NCBI GenBank assembly: GCA_002943765.1
Contig: PQWQ01000024.1
Location: 436,501 to 500,500, forward strand
From: Psoroptes ovis
Lineage: Eukaryota; Arthropoda; Arachnida; Sarcoptiformes; Psoroptidae
Length of the DNA stretch: 64,000 nt
Direction of reading: 5' to 3'
Shown in pieces: positions 1-12,360 of this stretch (the first letter of the stretch is position 1; each line of letters opens with the position of its first letter). Both the position numbers and the translations under genes were made by a program. Below the pieces are notes generated by a model. That model searched no databases, was not told the DNA's origin, and saw nothing but the letters and a program-made list of their open reading frames with translations.

Positions 1-613
1 CACTGATTCAATTCAATTCATCATTGAAAATTGGATTGAAATTGAAAAAATTTTGCAAATTTTAAACGGCGAATTCAAAGTCTAAAATTCAATTGAATCG
101 GAATTATTTCAAAATTCAATTATTGAAAATATGAATGAATTGAAACGATTTGAATTCATTTCAAAGAAAAATTTCTTAAATTTTTGTAAGAAAACTTGAA
201 ATTATGTAATTTTCAAAGAAATTTCTAAGAAAATTCAAAGTAATTCAAAGAAATTCAAAGAAACTTTAAAGAAATTTCAAACAACGATTGATTGATTGAT
301 TGATCGATGAACATAAGAAGAAGAAAAGAACGAGAAAAATTTAACATTAAAATTAAATTGCCTGGAGTTAAATATTATTAATATTTCTTAGATTAATGAA
401 ATAATTCCATTATTTTTAAATTTAAGAAAATTTTCTTCAAAAGAAAGAATTCAAAAATTGATCATTGAATTCCCCAATTATTTCTCATACAAAACAATTG
501 ATTTTGAATTGAAATGTTAATAATTGATTTTTGATACAATTTTTCATCTCTCCGGCCACAATGACACCCCCACCCACCACCTTACCCCAATACAACAATA
601 AAAACACATGTAG
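1..613. other. AT-rich non-coding stretch, probably castor intron
   Basis: This stretch is AT-rich and full of short repeats around GAAATTCAAAG. It has no open reading frame of note. It ends in a plausible splice acceptor (TGTAG at 609-613) that opens the first visible castor exon, so I read it as the 3' part of an intron of that gene. The upstream castor exons must lie outside the window. Confidence 0.5.
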
Positions 614-3600
614 AAAAACATAAATCATTTCATGTACGTGATGAACAATTAGCACGTGATGGTTTTAAAAAATATTCAAAAAATGAATCATGTCCATACG
701 ATGATTGTCCATCGTCGGGTGTTTATAATCATATTCATTGTAATCGTTCAGGTATTAATTTCAATTAATTTCGATTAATCAATTTGAATTCAAATTAATC
801 TAAAATCTTCAATTTCAATTCGCTAAAAGGATGCACACAAGCACTACATTCAACACAACAACTATATCCACATAAACGTAATCATGATCGATGTGAAAAA
901 CAGCTCGCATATCGTAAATATCGTCTTGCACAATCGATACATCAACGACAGCGGCAACAACGATTATCATCGGGAAATGAGCCGAAAACCAAAATACAAA
1001 TACGTCTAGAATCATATGATATTGATTTAATGGCTGTGGGTGGTGTTGATGATTCAATTTGTAAGGTAATTACCTGATTAATTGAATAATTAATTAACTG
1101 AAACCTTAATTAAACCATCCACACAACAGAACATTGATGAATCATTAATACGAAATGATCTTGATAACAATCAATTATTCGATGATCTCATACAAAATGA
1201 TCAAATATCAACATTATCGACCATAAGTTTGATATCGATCGAAGATATCATTGGCATCGACGAAGATGATGATGATGATGCGGATACAGATGCTGAAGAT
1301 CGAAACATTTCGAAATATATTCAAAGGTAAGTCTTTCAAAAGTCTTGAACCTTTCGAAATACCTTCAAGTGAAAACTAAAAGGTAATTCAACCTTACAAA
1401 ATTACAAATTCACCCTCATACACAACCAACCAACAATCATCATTCATGATCAATGATAATTAATGGTCCAAAGAAACAACAAACAAAATATTTGACCAAA
1501 ACTCGTGATTATCAATGGTAATGATCATCATCATTATTTCATTTTTGTATATGAGAATTCAATGATAATTCAATGATCAATTTCGATGTCATTACCATTT
1601 ACCATTCTCTATGAAATTCTCTCAATTACACCTACTGATAATAATAATACCAACGATGATAATGATATGATTTTGATGAATTTATAATTTTTTTGTGTTT
1701 GAAATAATAATCTTTGATGATCATCATTCGAATGATCATAATTATTTTCATATGAAACAAATCGAAAAAAATGAATTCAAAAACCAAAAAAAAACATCGA
1801 AATTATCGAAATCGGTGAAAAGAAAAAATCCTCGAAATCTCGAGCACGAATTTTCATTTCAAATTCAATGATAACAAATAATTATTCATAAATGGTCATC
1901 ATTATTATCATTATGATCATTATTATTATCAAAATTATGATTCAATGGAAAAAATACTTTATTTTTTGATGTAATTTTACATCGAAAAAATGAATTCAAT
2001 TCAAAGATAATTTCAAAAATTCGAAAGAAATGAATTTCAAAAATCTATATCAATAATTTTGCCCAAAAATTTAGCCATAAAAATCAACCTTACCTTTGTT
2101 TTTATAACAACACAAAGGTAATGGCGGTAATCACACAAGCATCTTTAGCTTGATGGGCTTACATTTGCACACACAAGAATATTTATTTGAAATGATATCC
2201 ACAGAAATCAAATAAATGAAATTTCAAATTTTGAACAAAATTCATAAATAAATGAATTACATTCGAAAATACATAATCATAATTATATGCTTCATATATG
2301 AACGAACAAATACAAACAAGTCAAAATTATTTTCAATTTTAATTTCAATTCATGTGTTTGTTCATATGTCCAAATCATCTGCCATTGATTTCAATGAAAG
2401 TCGAAATTGAATTTGAAATCAAATCAAATCAAATCGAGTTATGGAAATGACCAGGTACAAATTTGCCAAAAAACAAAAATGAAATAAAATTAAATCAAAT
2501 AACCAGCGAAATGACCAGCGATGGCCAACCGAAAAAAATTCGGTGGCCACGAGACCAAGGATGTGAATTTGGTCATGTTTATATTTACAAGACAATGAAA
2601 CAAAGAATGTGGATGATAATCAAGATTTTTGCTCAGATTTCCACAAGATTTCTTAAGCAATTCATTGATTAATCAAAGTCGAAAATTGACGAGAAAATTT
2701 TCTTAGGGTTGAAATTTATTACCCATGTGTTTTTGTACGAGTGTAATTATAATTATTATTATGATTTTCTCATAATCATTTAAAATTTCTCATCATTTAT
2801 TCTATTCACTTGCTAAACTTAAACCATAAAACAATGACATTCAATTCAAATTCATTTCTTTTCATGTCTAAAATGATGGAAACACAAGTCAAATTAACTA
2901 AGTATTATTCAGAACATTTTTTTTTTGTAAATTTGATGCGAAAATTTCGTATCCAAATTAGAGAGACTTTTTCCAGGGTTATGCAAGATAATAATCACTA
3001 CTTGAATCACTCATCAAGACCCTTCAAGCCTTGACCAAGTCAATCAATCCTAGATCCTTTGTTACCCTCAAGTTTCTGCGCTAAATGTTCATTCAATCAT
3101 TGAATGAATGAATGAATGAACAATTGAAGATGCGCAAATTGATCAAATACCAAAAGGACCCTCGAAATATAAAAAAAAAACATCTGCGAAAATCATTTTT
3201 ACAAATCGAATACACAAAGATACTTGTTGAATTTGTAATTCGTTTGTTAAGAAATGATAATTCGTAATAATGATAGATAATGGCCATTATTCGACAAATG
3301 ATGGCCAAAATAGACATAATTCAATTATTAGTGTTCGTATGATGCACTGAGACAGACACACACACAAAGGTATAAAGTGAGGCTCATACCTTTAATAGCC
3401 TCAACACAAATCAACATTGAAACATCTGGTTTTATTCGTCCATATCTTTGGATGAATAAATGCTTTTTAAGTGAATCGAAATTCAATAAAATCAATGATT
3501 GTATCAGCGACAAGTAACGAAGTTACAACGTAACAATGTCATATTCAAACAATATTCATAGGTCTTACACATTACCCTTCATCAATATTCATTATTATAC

Positions 3601-6600
3601 CCTACTTTTAAGCAAATTTGATTGATCGATTCAATTCAATTCAATTTAATTTAAACAATTTCTCTTCCCATTCAAATTTGATGATAATCAATCATCCATC
3701 GATCGAAAATTCGGTCCAAATCTTGGCCATGTTCAAATCGAGCAGACACCAGAAGTCAAACAAACAATGTACATTCATCGATGACGACGATGAAGATGAT
3801 GATGATGACGATGATGAGAATGAAGATTTTGATGGTGGTGGCGGTACGGGTGGTAGCAATATTGGTAATGGTGAAGATGGAATCATCAATAATCACCACA
3901 ATAAGTCAAATGAATCAATTCATTACAATTGTCCCGATTGTAATGTTTGTTTCAATAACCAAACGAAAATGGTAAAACATGCAAGGTAAGACTATAGATC
4001 TATAATTTAGATCCAATTGAATTGAATTCAATTAATGACATTTTCACCATTCGAAATAGGAAACACGTGATTCAAGATCAAATCATATCATTGATTTATG
4101 ATGAATATGATAATGTGGATGATGGCAGTGACCATGGCCCGAATCAATGCCCGAATGAATCATGTACGCTGGCCCATAGACCACATTTACATTGTCGAAT
4201 GTTTGGCTGCTCGTTTGCCATCGAATCCGCGGATAATACGTTGAAAAAATTTGATCATTACAAATTCCATGAAGATTTACAATGTAATTATTCATTCGAT
4301 TCAGATGAATCAGTATTTTCCAATCTCAATGGTTATTTATCGATGGATAATAATAATCAATTACAACCGCCGTTACCATCATCAACAACAACACCAACAT
4401 GTTCGACACCGACATCATTGTCATCACAACCGACACCGCCTCCACCACCACAACCACCCTTGCCATCATTACCACAGCCGCAAGCTTCAAAATCAACGGA
4501 TAATTCTTTGTTAACTCCGGGCGAAAATATGCCTGTTTTGAAGAAAAAACGTGGCCGTCCACCGAAAATTCGATTCGATGACCAATCACCTTGTGCATCA
4601 ACATCGTCGAAAAAATTGTCACAAAAAATGCCCAAGGCAGCTGTAGCATCAACCGACATGTCTCCAAATCAATCAAATCCACTCATAGGAATGTCATCAT
4701 TCGATTTAGCTAAAGCATTCAATTTACCATTGAATCAAATTCAAATGCTGGCCAATTTATCAAAAAACATGGTCAACAACGATGAAGATAATGACGATGA
4801 TAATAATAGATCGACGAACAAAACAATTCCAATACCATTCATAATGCCATACATTAAATCATCTGAACATGATGGATTTTATGTATTTGATAGCGAAACA
4901 ATATGTCCAGATTTAACATGCGTTTACTTGCGGCAAAAACATTATCATTGTTCAAAACCAAGATGTTTTTATGCAACAAATTTGGAACAAAATCTCCAAG
5001 AACATTCGAAAGATTTCCATAATAATATTGATATATTGGAAAGTTTTGTTTATTATGATAAATCTGTTGATTGTAAATCAAACAATGATGATTGCGAATT
5101 CAATAACCGTAAACAATCACATTTTCATTGTACACGATTTGGTTGTCATTATTCATTTGATAATTATTCATTAATGGTCGTACATGATAATAAACATAAT
5201 CAACGAAAACGATTGAATAATAATCGATCGAAATCATCAATGGTCCAAAATGAAAATGATCAGGATCAATCAACAAATGATACAGATGATGATGAAGACA
5301 TTGAAAATGACCGAAATGACCCGAAAAACAATTATGAAGACGGTACAAAAGACGATGCCAAAGATGGCTCGACCGGCCGCAAAGCTGTCGAAGACACGAA
5401 CGGTGCCGAAAATGCCGCAAATCAAGAGGAACAAGACCCTTCAACAGCACCGACATCTTCGATATTATTACAACAATCGCTGCAAAGCATATTCCAGTCA
5501 AAAATGAACCATTCATTGCCGATATCGACTTCAACAGCTGCTAATAATATTAAGGAGGATGACATAATACGAATGCATCCAATTTATGATGAACAATCGG
5601 ACCAAAGTTGTAATAGTCCATTTTGTAAGCTTAAAAAACGTAAACATTTACATTGTAACATATGTAATCAGGTAAGCACATTTCAAATCTGAACTCTTGA
5701 ATGATGTCTCATTCAAATCATTCATTCAATCATTCAAAGGCATTCACAAGCTATGATCGTTTATTACCGCATTACACCAAGCATACAATGATTATCAATT
5801 CATCATTATCATCCAGAAAAGAATCGTCCAAAATCAAATCGGAAAATGTTGAATCAAACGAATCAATTGGACAACAGCAACCTTTAAAACTGACCACTGC
5901 TCATCCACTGTCATTGACGAATGAATTTTTCCAGTTATTCCTCAGTAATTTGATGAATATGCCACCGCAAACGCTGCCATCGACGGCAACCGTTGATTCG
6001 GTCGCAAATTCAGCAAAATTACTACCGGAATCAAATGGTAAAAACGCTGTTAATAACAACATGAAGCGAAAACATTCATTTTCAAGCGATAGTTCAGGAT
6101 CATTGATCATCAATGATACCGATAATTGTAAGAATAATAACAGTAATGAAGTAAATAGTAAAAAGCATAAAATCGTAAATGAAAATGATTCAAATATCAA
6201 TCAAGGTGATAGTAATAATAACAAATCAACGGGAGTAACGCCAATATTAATGGATCAAGAATCATCACCATTAGGGTGAGTAAGTTGATCTTTATCCATC
6301 ATTTAAATTCAATTAATCGAATCAATTGCAATTAATTAATCAATCAATTATTCAATTGTCTTATTGTTTTCATCATATAGATATCTAAGATTTCGTTTCA
6401 ATGAAGATTGTCACTTTCAATCATGTGTTTATCGTGAACATCAAACACATTTCCATTGTATGAGAAAGGTATTTGATTCACTTTTTTGATTGATTAATTA
6501 ATTAATTGATTTGTGATTAATTGAAATCTCTACGCAAGGATTGCGGTTATTCATTTTGTGATAAAACACGTTTTGTTCAACATACCGGTAATTATCTTCG

Positions 6601-7200
6601 TGATGATTTGCGTGATCTTAGTCCATTTATTAATTCTTTTGATTCCATTTAGCACGCCATGAACGTTTAGATACATTGATGGGTGGTGATTTTCGTCAAT
6701 ATCGTGCATCGGTTGATTGTGGTGAATCGGATTGTCGATATTCACTGACAAATTCAAATAATAACACAAACACTAATCAAAATAATAATAATAATAATGC
6801 AAAATTATCACATTTTCATTGTTTAAAATGTAAATATCGTTGTTCAGATACAAACAAAGTGGTTGCACATCGTCGTCAACATTATAAAATGGATAATATT
6901 ATGGCTGCTGGTTTTATTAAATATTCACCAAATGATGATTGTTGTTGTCATCGTGAAGATCAACAGTGCAATTTTAAATATAGACAAACACATTATCATT
7001 GTATTAAATGTAATTATTCATTGTTAGGTTTATCACAAATGTTAATACATAAACAACAAAAACATCAACATGATGATGATGATGATAATTCTGTTGTGGC
7101 GCCTGCAACATCTGTTGATGCATCGCAATCAGCGGCATCATCTTCGTTATCTGTATCATCATCCGCATCAATATCTTCAGCCATTCAACAACAGCCATAA
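614..7200 (+). CDS. cas: Castor-type zinc finger transcription factor (3' part)
   Basis: Probable orthologue of Drosophila castor / human CASZ1, a nuclear zinc-finger regulator of temporal neuroblast identity. Exons by frame and splice sites: 614-751, 830-1065, 1130-1326, about 3746-3985, 4060-5671, 5740-6275, 6381-6468, 6539-6587, 6653-7200. They join without a frame break into about 1213 codons. The signature is a repeated castor finger: a C-x4-C unit, a spacer ending H-[FYL]-H-C, then C-x4-C with a terminal H-x(3-5)-H. About nine units are visible; examples start near 691, 4141, 4906, 5590, 6402, 6712 and 6938. Between them lie Pro-, Asn- and Asp-rich linkers, including an AT-hook-like KKRGRPPK near 4543. 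The first exon starts mid-gene, so the N-terminus is missing. The least certain boundary is the acceptor near 3745, after a 2.4 kb intron. Family knowledge and the finger pattern give the name; the exon ends are inferred. Confidence 0.85.
1327..3745 (+). other. Large castor intron
   Basis: This 2.4 kb intron is much longer than the other introns of the gene (65-105 nt). It is AT-rich, with ATCATT/ATGATT runs and small open frames (for example 2463-2672) that show no family resemblance or conserved composition. It contains none of the fold-back elements seen elsewhere. It may hold enhancers, but nothing in the sequence shows that directly. Confidence 0.45.
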
Positions 7201-7748
7201 TAATCATTAATAAATTGATAATTCAATGATAATACAACGATATTTGATTGAATAAATCGAATAAAATCATTGATATTGATCGTAATGTTTAAATTTAATT
7301 CAGTTTAATTCAGTTTGATTAAATTTTCATCGATTTCGAATTCGATCTTTTCAATTTGAATTCGATCAATTCGAAATTCGAATTGTCATTGTTCTTCAAT
7401 TGAAAAACCGCGTAAACTGATGCGTCATAGAGTGATGCTTTTGTCGAAATATTTTAGCATACATTGTGCCTACCCCGAATTTTTAACGGGCGTCAAGCAT
7501 TTCGAATGATGAATGGTGACAGCTACAATAATAAATTTAAGCATTGTGACAAACCCTTTATTTGTGAAATAATAATGGAACTTGAGTCGCCATCTGTTGG
7601 ATTAAAAAGTAAAAATTTTCAAAAATTCAAAAATTAAAAAAAATTAAATTTTGAAATTTTTAAAAAAATAATTCTGGATCGATTTTCGGGTATTTAAGAA
7701 CCTCTTACCATTCGTAGTCTTAAATGTTGTGAATTCATTAGGAAAAAT
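7201..7748. other. castor 3' region and promoter of next gene
   Basis: This gap is AT-rich after the castor stop. It includes the castor 3' UTR and, near the downstream gene, a GCCATCTGT motif (7589-7597) about 150 bp before the next start codon. No other coding signal was seen. Confidence 0.4.
7586..7600 (-). promoter_or_regulatory. CAGATGGCG-type motif
   Basis: On the minus strand this reads CCAACAGATGGCGAC. The AGATGGCG core recurs at 35880 and 54621, and shorter AGATGGC forms occur in other intergenic gaps. It resembles the core of the insect CTCF insulator motif (recalled, not scored). It lies about 150 bp upstream of the start codon at 7749. Confidence 0.3.
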
Positions 7749-8639
7749 ATGCCGAATAATCGCCGTAAACATCACCGAAACAATGATCGATCGAAAAAAT
7801 CTTCACATCGACGAATGCGTAACAAGAAAAAAGATGGTCACGAAGATGAATACGAATATTACGATGAAGAAGCTGATGATTCGAATTACGATACGGGCCA
7901 CGAGGACCCTGCAGGACACGAAGATAATCAAGATGATCAAGCATCATCACCAGAAGATGAACAACCAACAATACAAATAGCACCGACAGATTATGAACAT
8001 ATTTATTCAAGACGTAAACAGCAGCAACAGCAACAACAACAACAAGAAAATGAACTCATCAATCAACTCTTGAATAAAATTGATTCATCAATGCCAACAC
8101 AATTAATAGCACCATCTGATTATGAACATATTTATTCAAGGAAAAATGCTCAAAAACAGCCAAAATTCAACGATAATACAACAACCAATGACCATTCATT
8201 GTCATCAACAACACCGACCTTTATGATTGCACCGACAGATTATGAACATATTTTCAGTGCTAAGAAAAAAATTAATCAAAATAAATCCAGTTCACTTCGA
8301 AGTATTGTTAAACGAAGGATTATAGATCCGCAATCACCGAAATCATCATCATCGAAAATGGCTGAAAAATCGGCTAAAAAATCATCAAAATCAACAAAGA
8401 AATCATCGAAATCATTGAAAAATCAAAAAACAAATCAAAATCAACGAAAATCATTGACCAAAAGAAGAATGAAAATCTTAAAGAAAATGTTAAGACATAA
8501 ATCTAGATTGAAATATAAAATTAAAACTAAACGAAGACGATCTAATAAACGACGATATTCTAAAACATCATCATCAGCATCATCATCCGATATCGATGAT
8601 GATAGTGAAACCGATAGCAATGATGATGGTGGCGAATAA
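7749..8639 (+). CDS. Unrecognised basic protein with triplicated IAPxDYEHI[YF]S motif
   Basis: Intronless open frame of 296 codons, not assignable to a family. The N-terminus is strongly basic (residues 1-29). An acidic, tyrosine-containing stretch follows (30-73). Three near-identical 11-residue motifs lie at residues 77-87, 120-130 and 160-170, spaced 43 and 40 residues apart: I-A-P-[TS]-D-Y-E-H-I-[YF]-S, each followed by basic residues. A glutamine run (91-99) separates the first from the second. Residues about 180-265 are Lys/Ser/Arg-rich, and the tail is Ser/Asp-rich and acidic. Composition suggests a nuclear, chromatin- or RNA-associated disordered protein with three copies of a short docking motif; that is inference. 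The tyrosines could also be phospho-sites. The ATG at 7749 is the first in frame. The codon use and motif conservation against a degenerate background argue for a real gene. Confidence 0.7.
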   Translation: MPNNRRKHHRNNDRSKKSSHRRMRNKKKDGHEDEYEYYDEEADDSNYDTGHEDPAGHEDNQDDQASSPEDEQPTIQIAPTDYEHIYSRRKQQQQQQQQQENELINQLLNKIDSSMPTQLIAPSDYEHIYSRKNAQKQPKFNDNTTTNDHSLSSTTPTFMIAPTDYEHIFSAKKKINQNKSSSLRSIVKRRIIDPQSPKSSSSKMAEKSAKKSSKSTKKSSKSLKNQKTNQNQRKSLTKRRMKILKKMLRHKSRLKYKIKTKRRRSNKRRYSKTSSSASSSDIDDDSETDSNDDGGE

Positions 8640-9631
8640 TCTGAACAATAATTATGACCCTTGAACTAATTATAATACTTACCTATAATCTTTATTTTTG
8701 GCCAAAAATCATTTAACGAATAATTCTTCAATTAATTCAATTTATTATTTATAAAATTATCAATTACAATTATAATCGTGTTTGTGTGTGTCTGTGTTTT
8801 GTATGAATGTTGTGTATTTCAAATGTAAATCATTTCATTTTGAAAATTTGATGATTAATTAATAATTCAATCAAAAGAAAATGAATATGAAGAAAAAACA
8901 GCACAACAAATCAATTTGAAATTAATTAATTAATTTAAAAATTGATAAGTAATTTGATTTGACAGAAAAAATGCACTCGCGAAAAATTGAAAACTGTAAT
9001 TGAAAAAAAACACGTGTTTAAATATAATTAATCAGATGATATCAATCAATCAATCAAAGAAATACGCTCGCTGATGTTATTTGTGTGACTGTTGATGTGT
9101 CAGTTGTATCGATTGGTTCATTGAAATGCTAATCAATTGATAGAAAGTCATAAATGTTTCCTAATTTGAATCAAAAAACGTGTGTGTTTCTTATTAATAA
9201 GTAATGTATTCAAGTGTTTTCTGGCATTCGAAAGAGTATTCATATGTAGTGAATAAGTAGTTTAAGAGGTTATAACTTGATAGATTTGAGACCACCAAAG
9301 AAAAAAAAAATTGGTTTCAATAATTGTAATCATCCAATTGAAATCATTCGAATGAAATAACAATGATGATGAGAAGCATAGAGCGAAGCAAAAAAATCTA
9401 TGAGTAATTGGTTTTGAAAAATTAATCAATCAATCAAAGTAAATTAATCAATAAATCAATAGTTGTTTGTTTGTTTTTTTGTCAATATGTCAATAGCACT
9501 AATGTGATAATAATATTAATAATGATAATATCAATAATGATCATCATAATAATAATAATGTATATTATTCTATTTTGTATCCATCAGTTTCATATGTGAA
9601 ATGATCAATGATGATTATTTCGAATTCGAAT
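8640..9631. other. Intergenic, 3' ends of convergent genes
   Basis: This lies between the stop of the DYEHI protein gene (+) and the stop of synaptobrevin (-), so both 3' UTRs fall here. It is AT-rich with GT runs (about 8779-8812) and ATAATAAT tracts (9505-9560). I saw no gene. Confidence 0.4.
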
Positions 9632-10065
9632 TTAATTACTAAACCAAACAAATATGACCAATACAAATACGATACCGATCCCACCCATAATCAACATCAT
9701 TTTCATATTTTTCCACCAATATTTTGATTTTAATGCACCGGCTTGTTTTTCAAACATTTCGGCACCTTCTTTCAATGCATCGGCACGTTCATCCAGTTGT
9801 GATATCATTGCATCACGTTCCAATACTTTTTCAACATTTACACGCATTATTTCGGTTACTTCATCAACTTGAGCTTGTGTTTGTTGCATACGTCTTTGTG
9901 ATGCTTGTAATTGTGGATTTGGTTGTGGTGCTGATTTAGCATCACCACCACCAGCAGCGGCACCACTGGCTGCTGCATCATCATTTTTTCCACCACCTTT
10001 TGAAGACCTGAAAAAAATGGACATAATTACAATTAAAATATTCCAAAGAACAATAAAACTTACAT
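9632..10065 (-). CDS. nSyb: Neuronal synaptobrevin (VAMP2-type R-SNARE)
   Basis: Vesicle R-SNARE that drives synaptic vesicle fusion with the Q-SNAREs syntaxin and SNAP-25. The order is a short Gly/Ala/Pro-rich N-terminus, a SNARE coiled coil with the zero-layer arginine (EKVLERD), a juxtamembrane KYWWKN and one C-terminal membrane anchor ending WFSN. The last exon is 9632-10007; it begins after an acceptor with the frame needing two bases from upstream. At 10056-10063 the minus strand has a strong donor GTAAGTTT preceded by AT. Splicing out 10008-10063 therefore makes AT|G TCT TCA AAA, a start codon split by a 56-nt intron, and a 125-residue protein of normal length for the family. The exonic 5' UTR continues above 10065. 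The SNARE identity is firm; the split start is inferred from splice signals. Confidence 0.92.
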
Positions 10066-12360
10066 AATTAGCAAATATTCGAATCAAATCGATTGAATTC
10101 AATATAAATAATGTAATTTCAATGATAATTTTTAGCACAAAAAATCACAAATAATCCGAAATTCTTATTGGAAATCTTCAAATTTGAATAATATTTCAAC
10201 AAACAGCTGCAATGTTTCAATTATTCTTCAAAAAAATATTCTTTCTGAATTGAATTTGACTGGTAAAAAAAAACAAATATTGATTCGAAAACGTGGTCAA
10301 TTGATTTGATATGAAGATCAATAATCAATACCAATTCTGATTCATTCAATGACAAATAACACACAAAAAATGTAATAATAATAAAGGAATATAACTAAAC
10401 AACAAAAGAAAAGTGAAATTCATTAAAAATTAAATATAAACAAATATAACCGACGAACCTTTATTGGAAATAATAATTGTTATTTTTAGTATTATTACAA
10501 TTAGTTCAAATTGTTTTGAGTCAAAAAATGAGTTGGAATTACACGGACAAACACACACGGACATAGACACACTCGATTGAGTAAAATATTTGTTTTGAAT
10601 ATCTTCGTCTTCTCCTTATTCTTCTAGGGTTGGAGCGAAGTAGAAGCAAATAATTGGCTCTGAATTGGTTAAAATGAATATTAGGTTGTCCGAAAAGTTT
10701 TTGTCGATTATATTGATAGGGAATTATGACAAAATCGGCAAAAACTTATCGGACAACTTAATAAATAAATAAATTCCGTAACACATTAAATACATACCAT
10801 CATATATAAGTACCCATAAAGTCTTGGCAGCCGAAGAATCTTGAATATTCAAAATGGTTCATATTTATATAGAATTCGGTCTCTAAAAATTGATCCTTAA
10901 GGATTCTGGCCGCATCCATGCGTTCGATATAGCTGAATATGAGAATTCCCAAGTCTCTATATATTCCTAGTTATGACAAGAAACCAAAATATATTTCAAA
11001 GACCTTTGACTTTTCTTCCAATCACGCATATTTGTGGTATTCCATTGATTGCAATTCTGTCTGTTTGGCCATAAATTTACATTGTAAAAATTTTCGTGGA
11101 AATTTCACACAAGCCATTGGGACCATGAAGACCATATGGGCCATAATCATTTCAGTACGATTTCACTCTAGGATTTTCCCCTAAAAAATGAAATAAGCTT
11201 CTTCTGTTTTGGAAAATGATTTGGATTTTTCGGTTTTTTTTTTTTTTTTGAGTGTATTTGAAATGAATGGGACATGGAATAGAAACGAATGATTAGAAAA
11301 ATAATTAGTCAAAATTAATTAATTAAAACATTAAAATTAATTAATCAATCAAATCATTAATCACATAAACAAATGAAAAATAAATCATTCATAATCAATT
11401 ATTGTACACACACATTATTTTTATTATCGGGAACACGCCAATTCAATTCAATTCATTCGATCAATTCAATACAATTCATTCGATCGATCAATCCAATACA
11501 ATTCATTCGATCAGTTCATAGGTCAATAATTCAAAAAAAAAAAAAAAAAATTCTCACCTTTTATCACCCCATTCAATTCAATCGCATTAAATTCGCATTC
11601 CATTCAATTCAATTCGCTCAATCAAACATCAAACAATTCCAATCAATCAAACAAACAAAATATTCATTGATCACAATTATCAACCACCACAATTACCACC
11701 ATCCCACCAATTTCTGCCACCAACCACCAACATTCCATTTATTCACCAATCATTCATTGATTTCATTTCATACCAATCAATCAAATCAAATTTCAATCGC
11801 ACTCCAATAACAACAATTCAACATATCCAAAACTTCACATTTACTTTCAAAAAGAATTTATTATTTTTTCTCGGTTTTTTTTTCTCATAACATAATTTCA
11901 AACATAATTTTTCAATCACATTAAAACATGTCACAAATTATTATTTCACATAATTCACCAACACACATACACAAAAGATATTAAAGGATTAATTCATCAA
12001 AAAAAAGAGATAATTTTGGACGATACACAATTAGATTAGAGATGAGAGATAATTCTCATTGTCATCATCATTAGAGTCATACAAGATCAATATTAATCAA
12101 TTCATTATTAAGAGAGAAATATGAATTGATTAAATTCAATAGATATTCTTTGAATATATTAAGCTTAATGTGTTGATGGGTACAAACAAAAATTAATATA
12201 ATGATTCACGATTAGATAAGTCTGATTTAAACTATTCGAATTTCGATCATTCATCATTCTTTGCATGCCTGTATCGGGGATATAAGAATGGAAAATGAAT
12301 TAATTAATTAATTTAAAAATATGAAATTCAAATCTTACATTGAATCTAAGATTGTTCATC
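10066..12360. other. Synaptobrevin upstream region and intergenic DNA
   Basis: This 2.3 kb stretch holds the synaptobrevin 5' UTR and presumably its promoter, one fold-back element (10681-10762), homopolymer runs (T near 11230, A near 11533), and the TDP-43 3' UTR near its right end. The open frames at 10939 and 11373 have repeat-like composition and no family resemblance. Confidence 0.4.
10681..10762 (-). mobile_element. Fold-back element, copy 1 (type B, inverted)
   Basis: Ends TTAGGTTGTCCGAAAAG and its inverse CTTATCGGACAACTTAA. The interior GACAAAATCGGCAAAAAC marks the B type in reverse orientation. Confidence 0.85.

Noticed and set aside
2463..2672. 69-codon open frame within the large castor intron
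   Set aside because: Non-ATG start, no family resemblance, no splice partners and no constraint visible.
3692..3889. Open frame on the minus strand rich in Ser and Pro
   Set aside because: It is the shadow of the Asp/Gly-rich castor exon on the other strand; the GAT/GAC repeat reads as Ser in reverse.
10009..10138. Hydrophobic N-terminal extension of synaptobrevin read through the intron
   Set aside because: It contains clear acceptor and donor signals, and R-SNAREs of this type have no N-terminal membrane segment.
11373..11810. 145-codon open frame
   Set aside because: Made of repeated ATTCAATTCAATTC and poly-A derived residues (Ser-Ile-Gln-Phe runs and a Lys run); low-complexity artefact.
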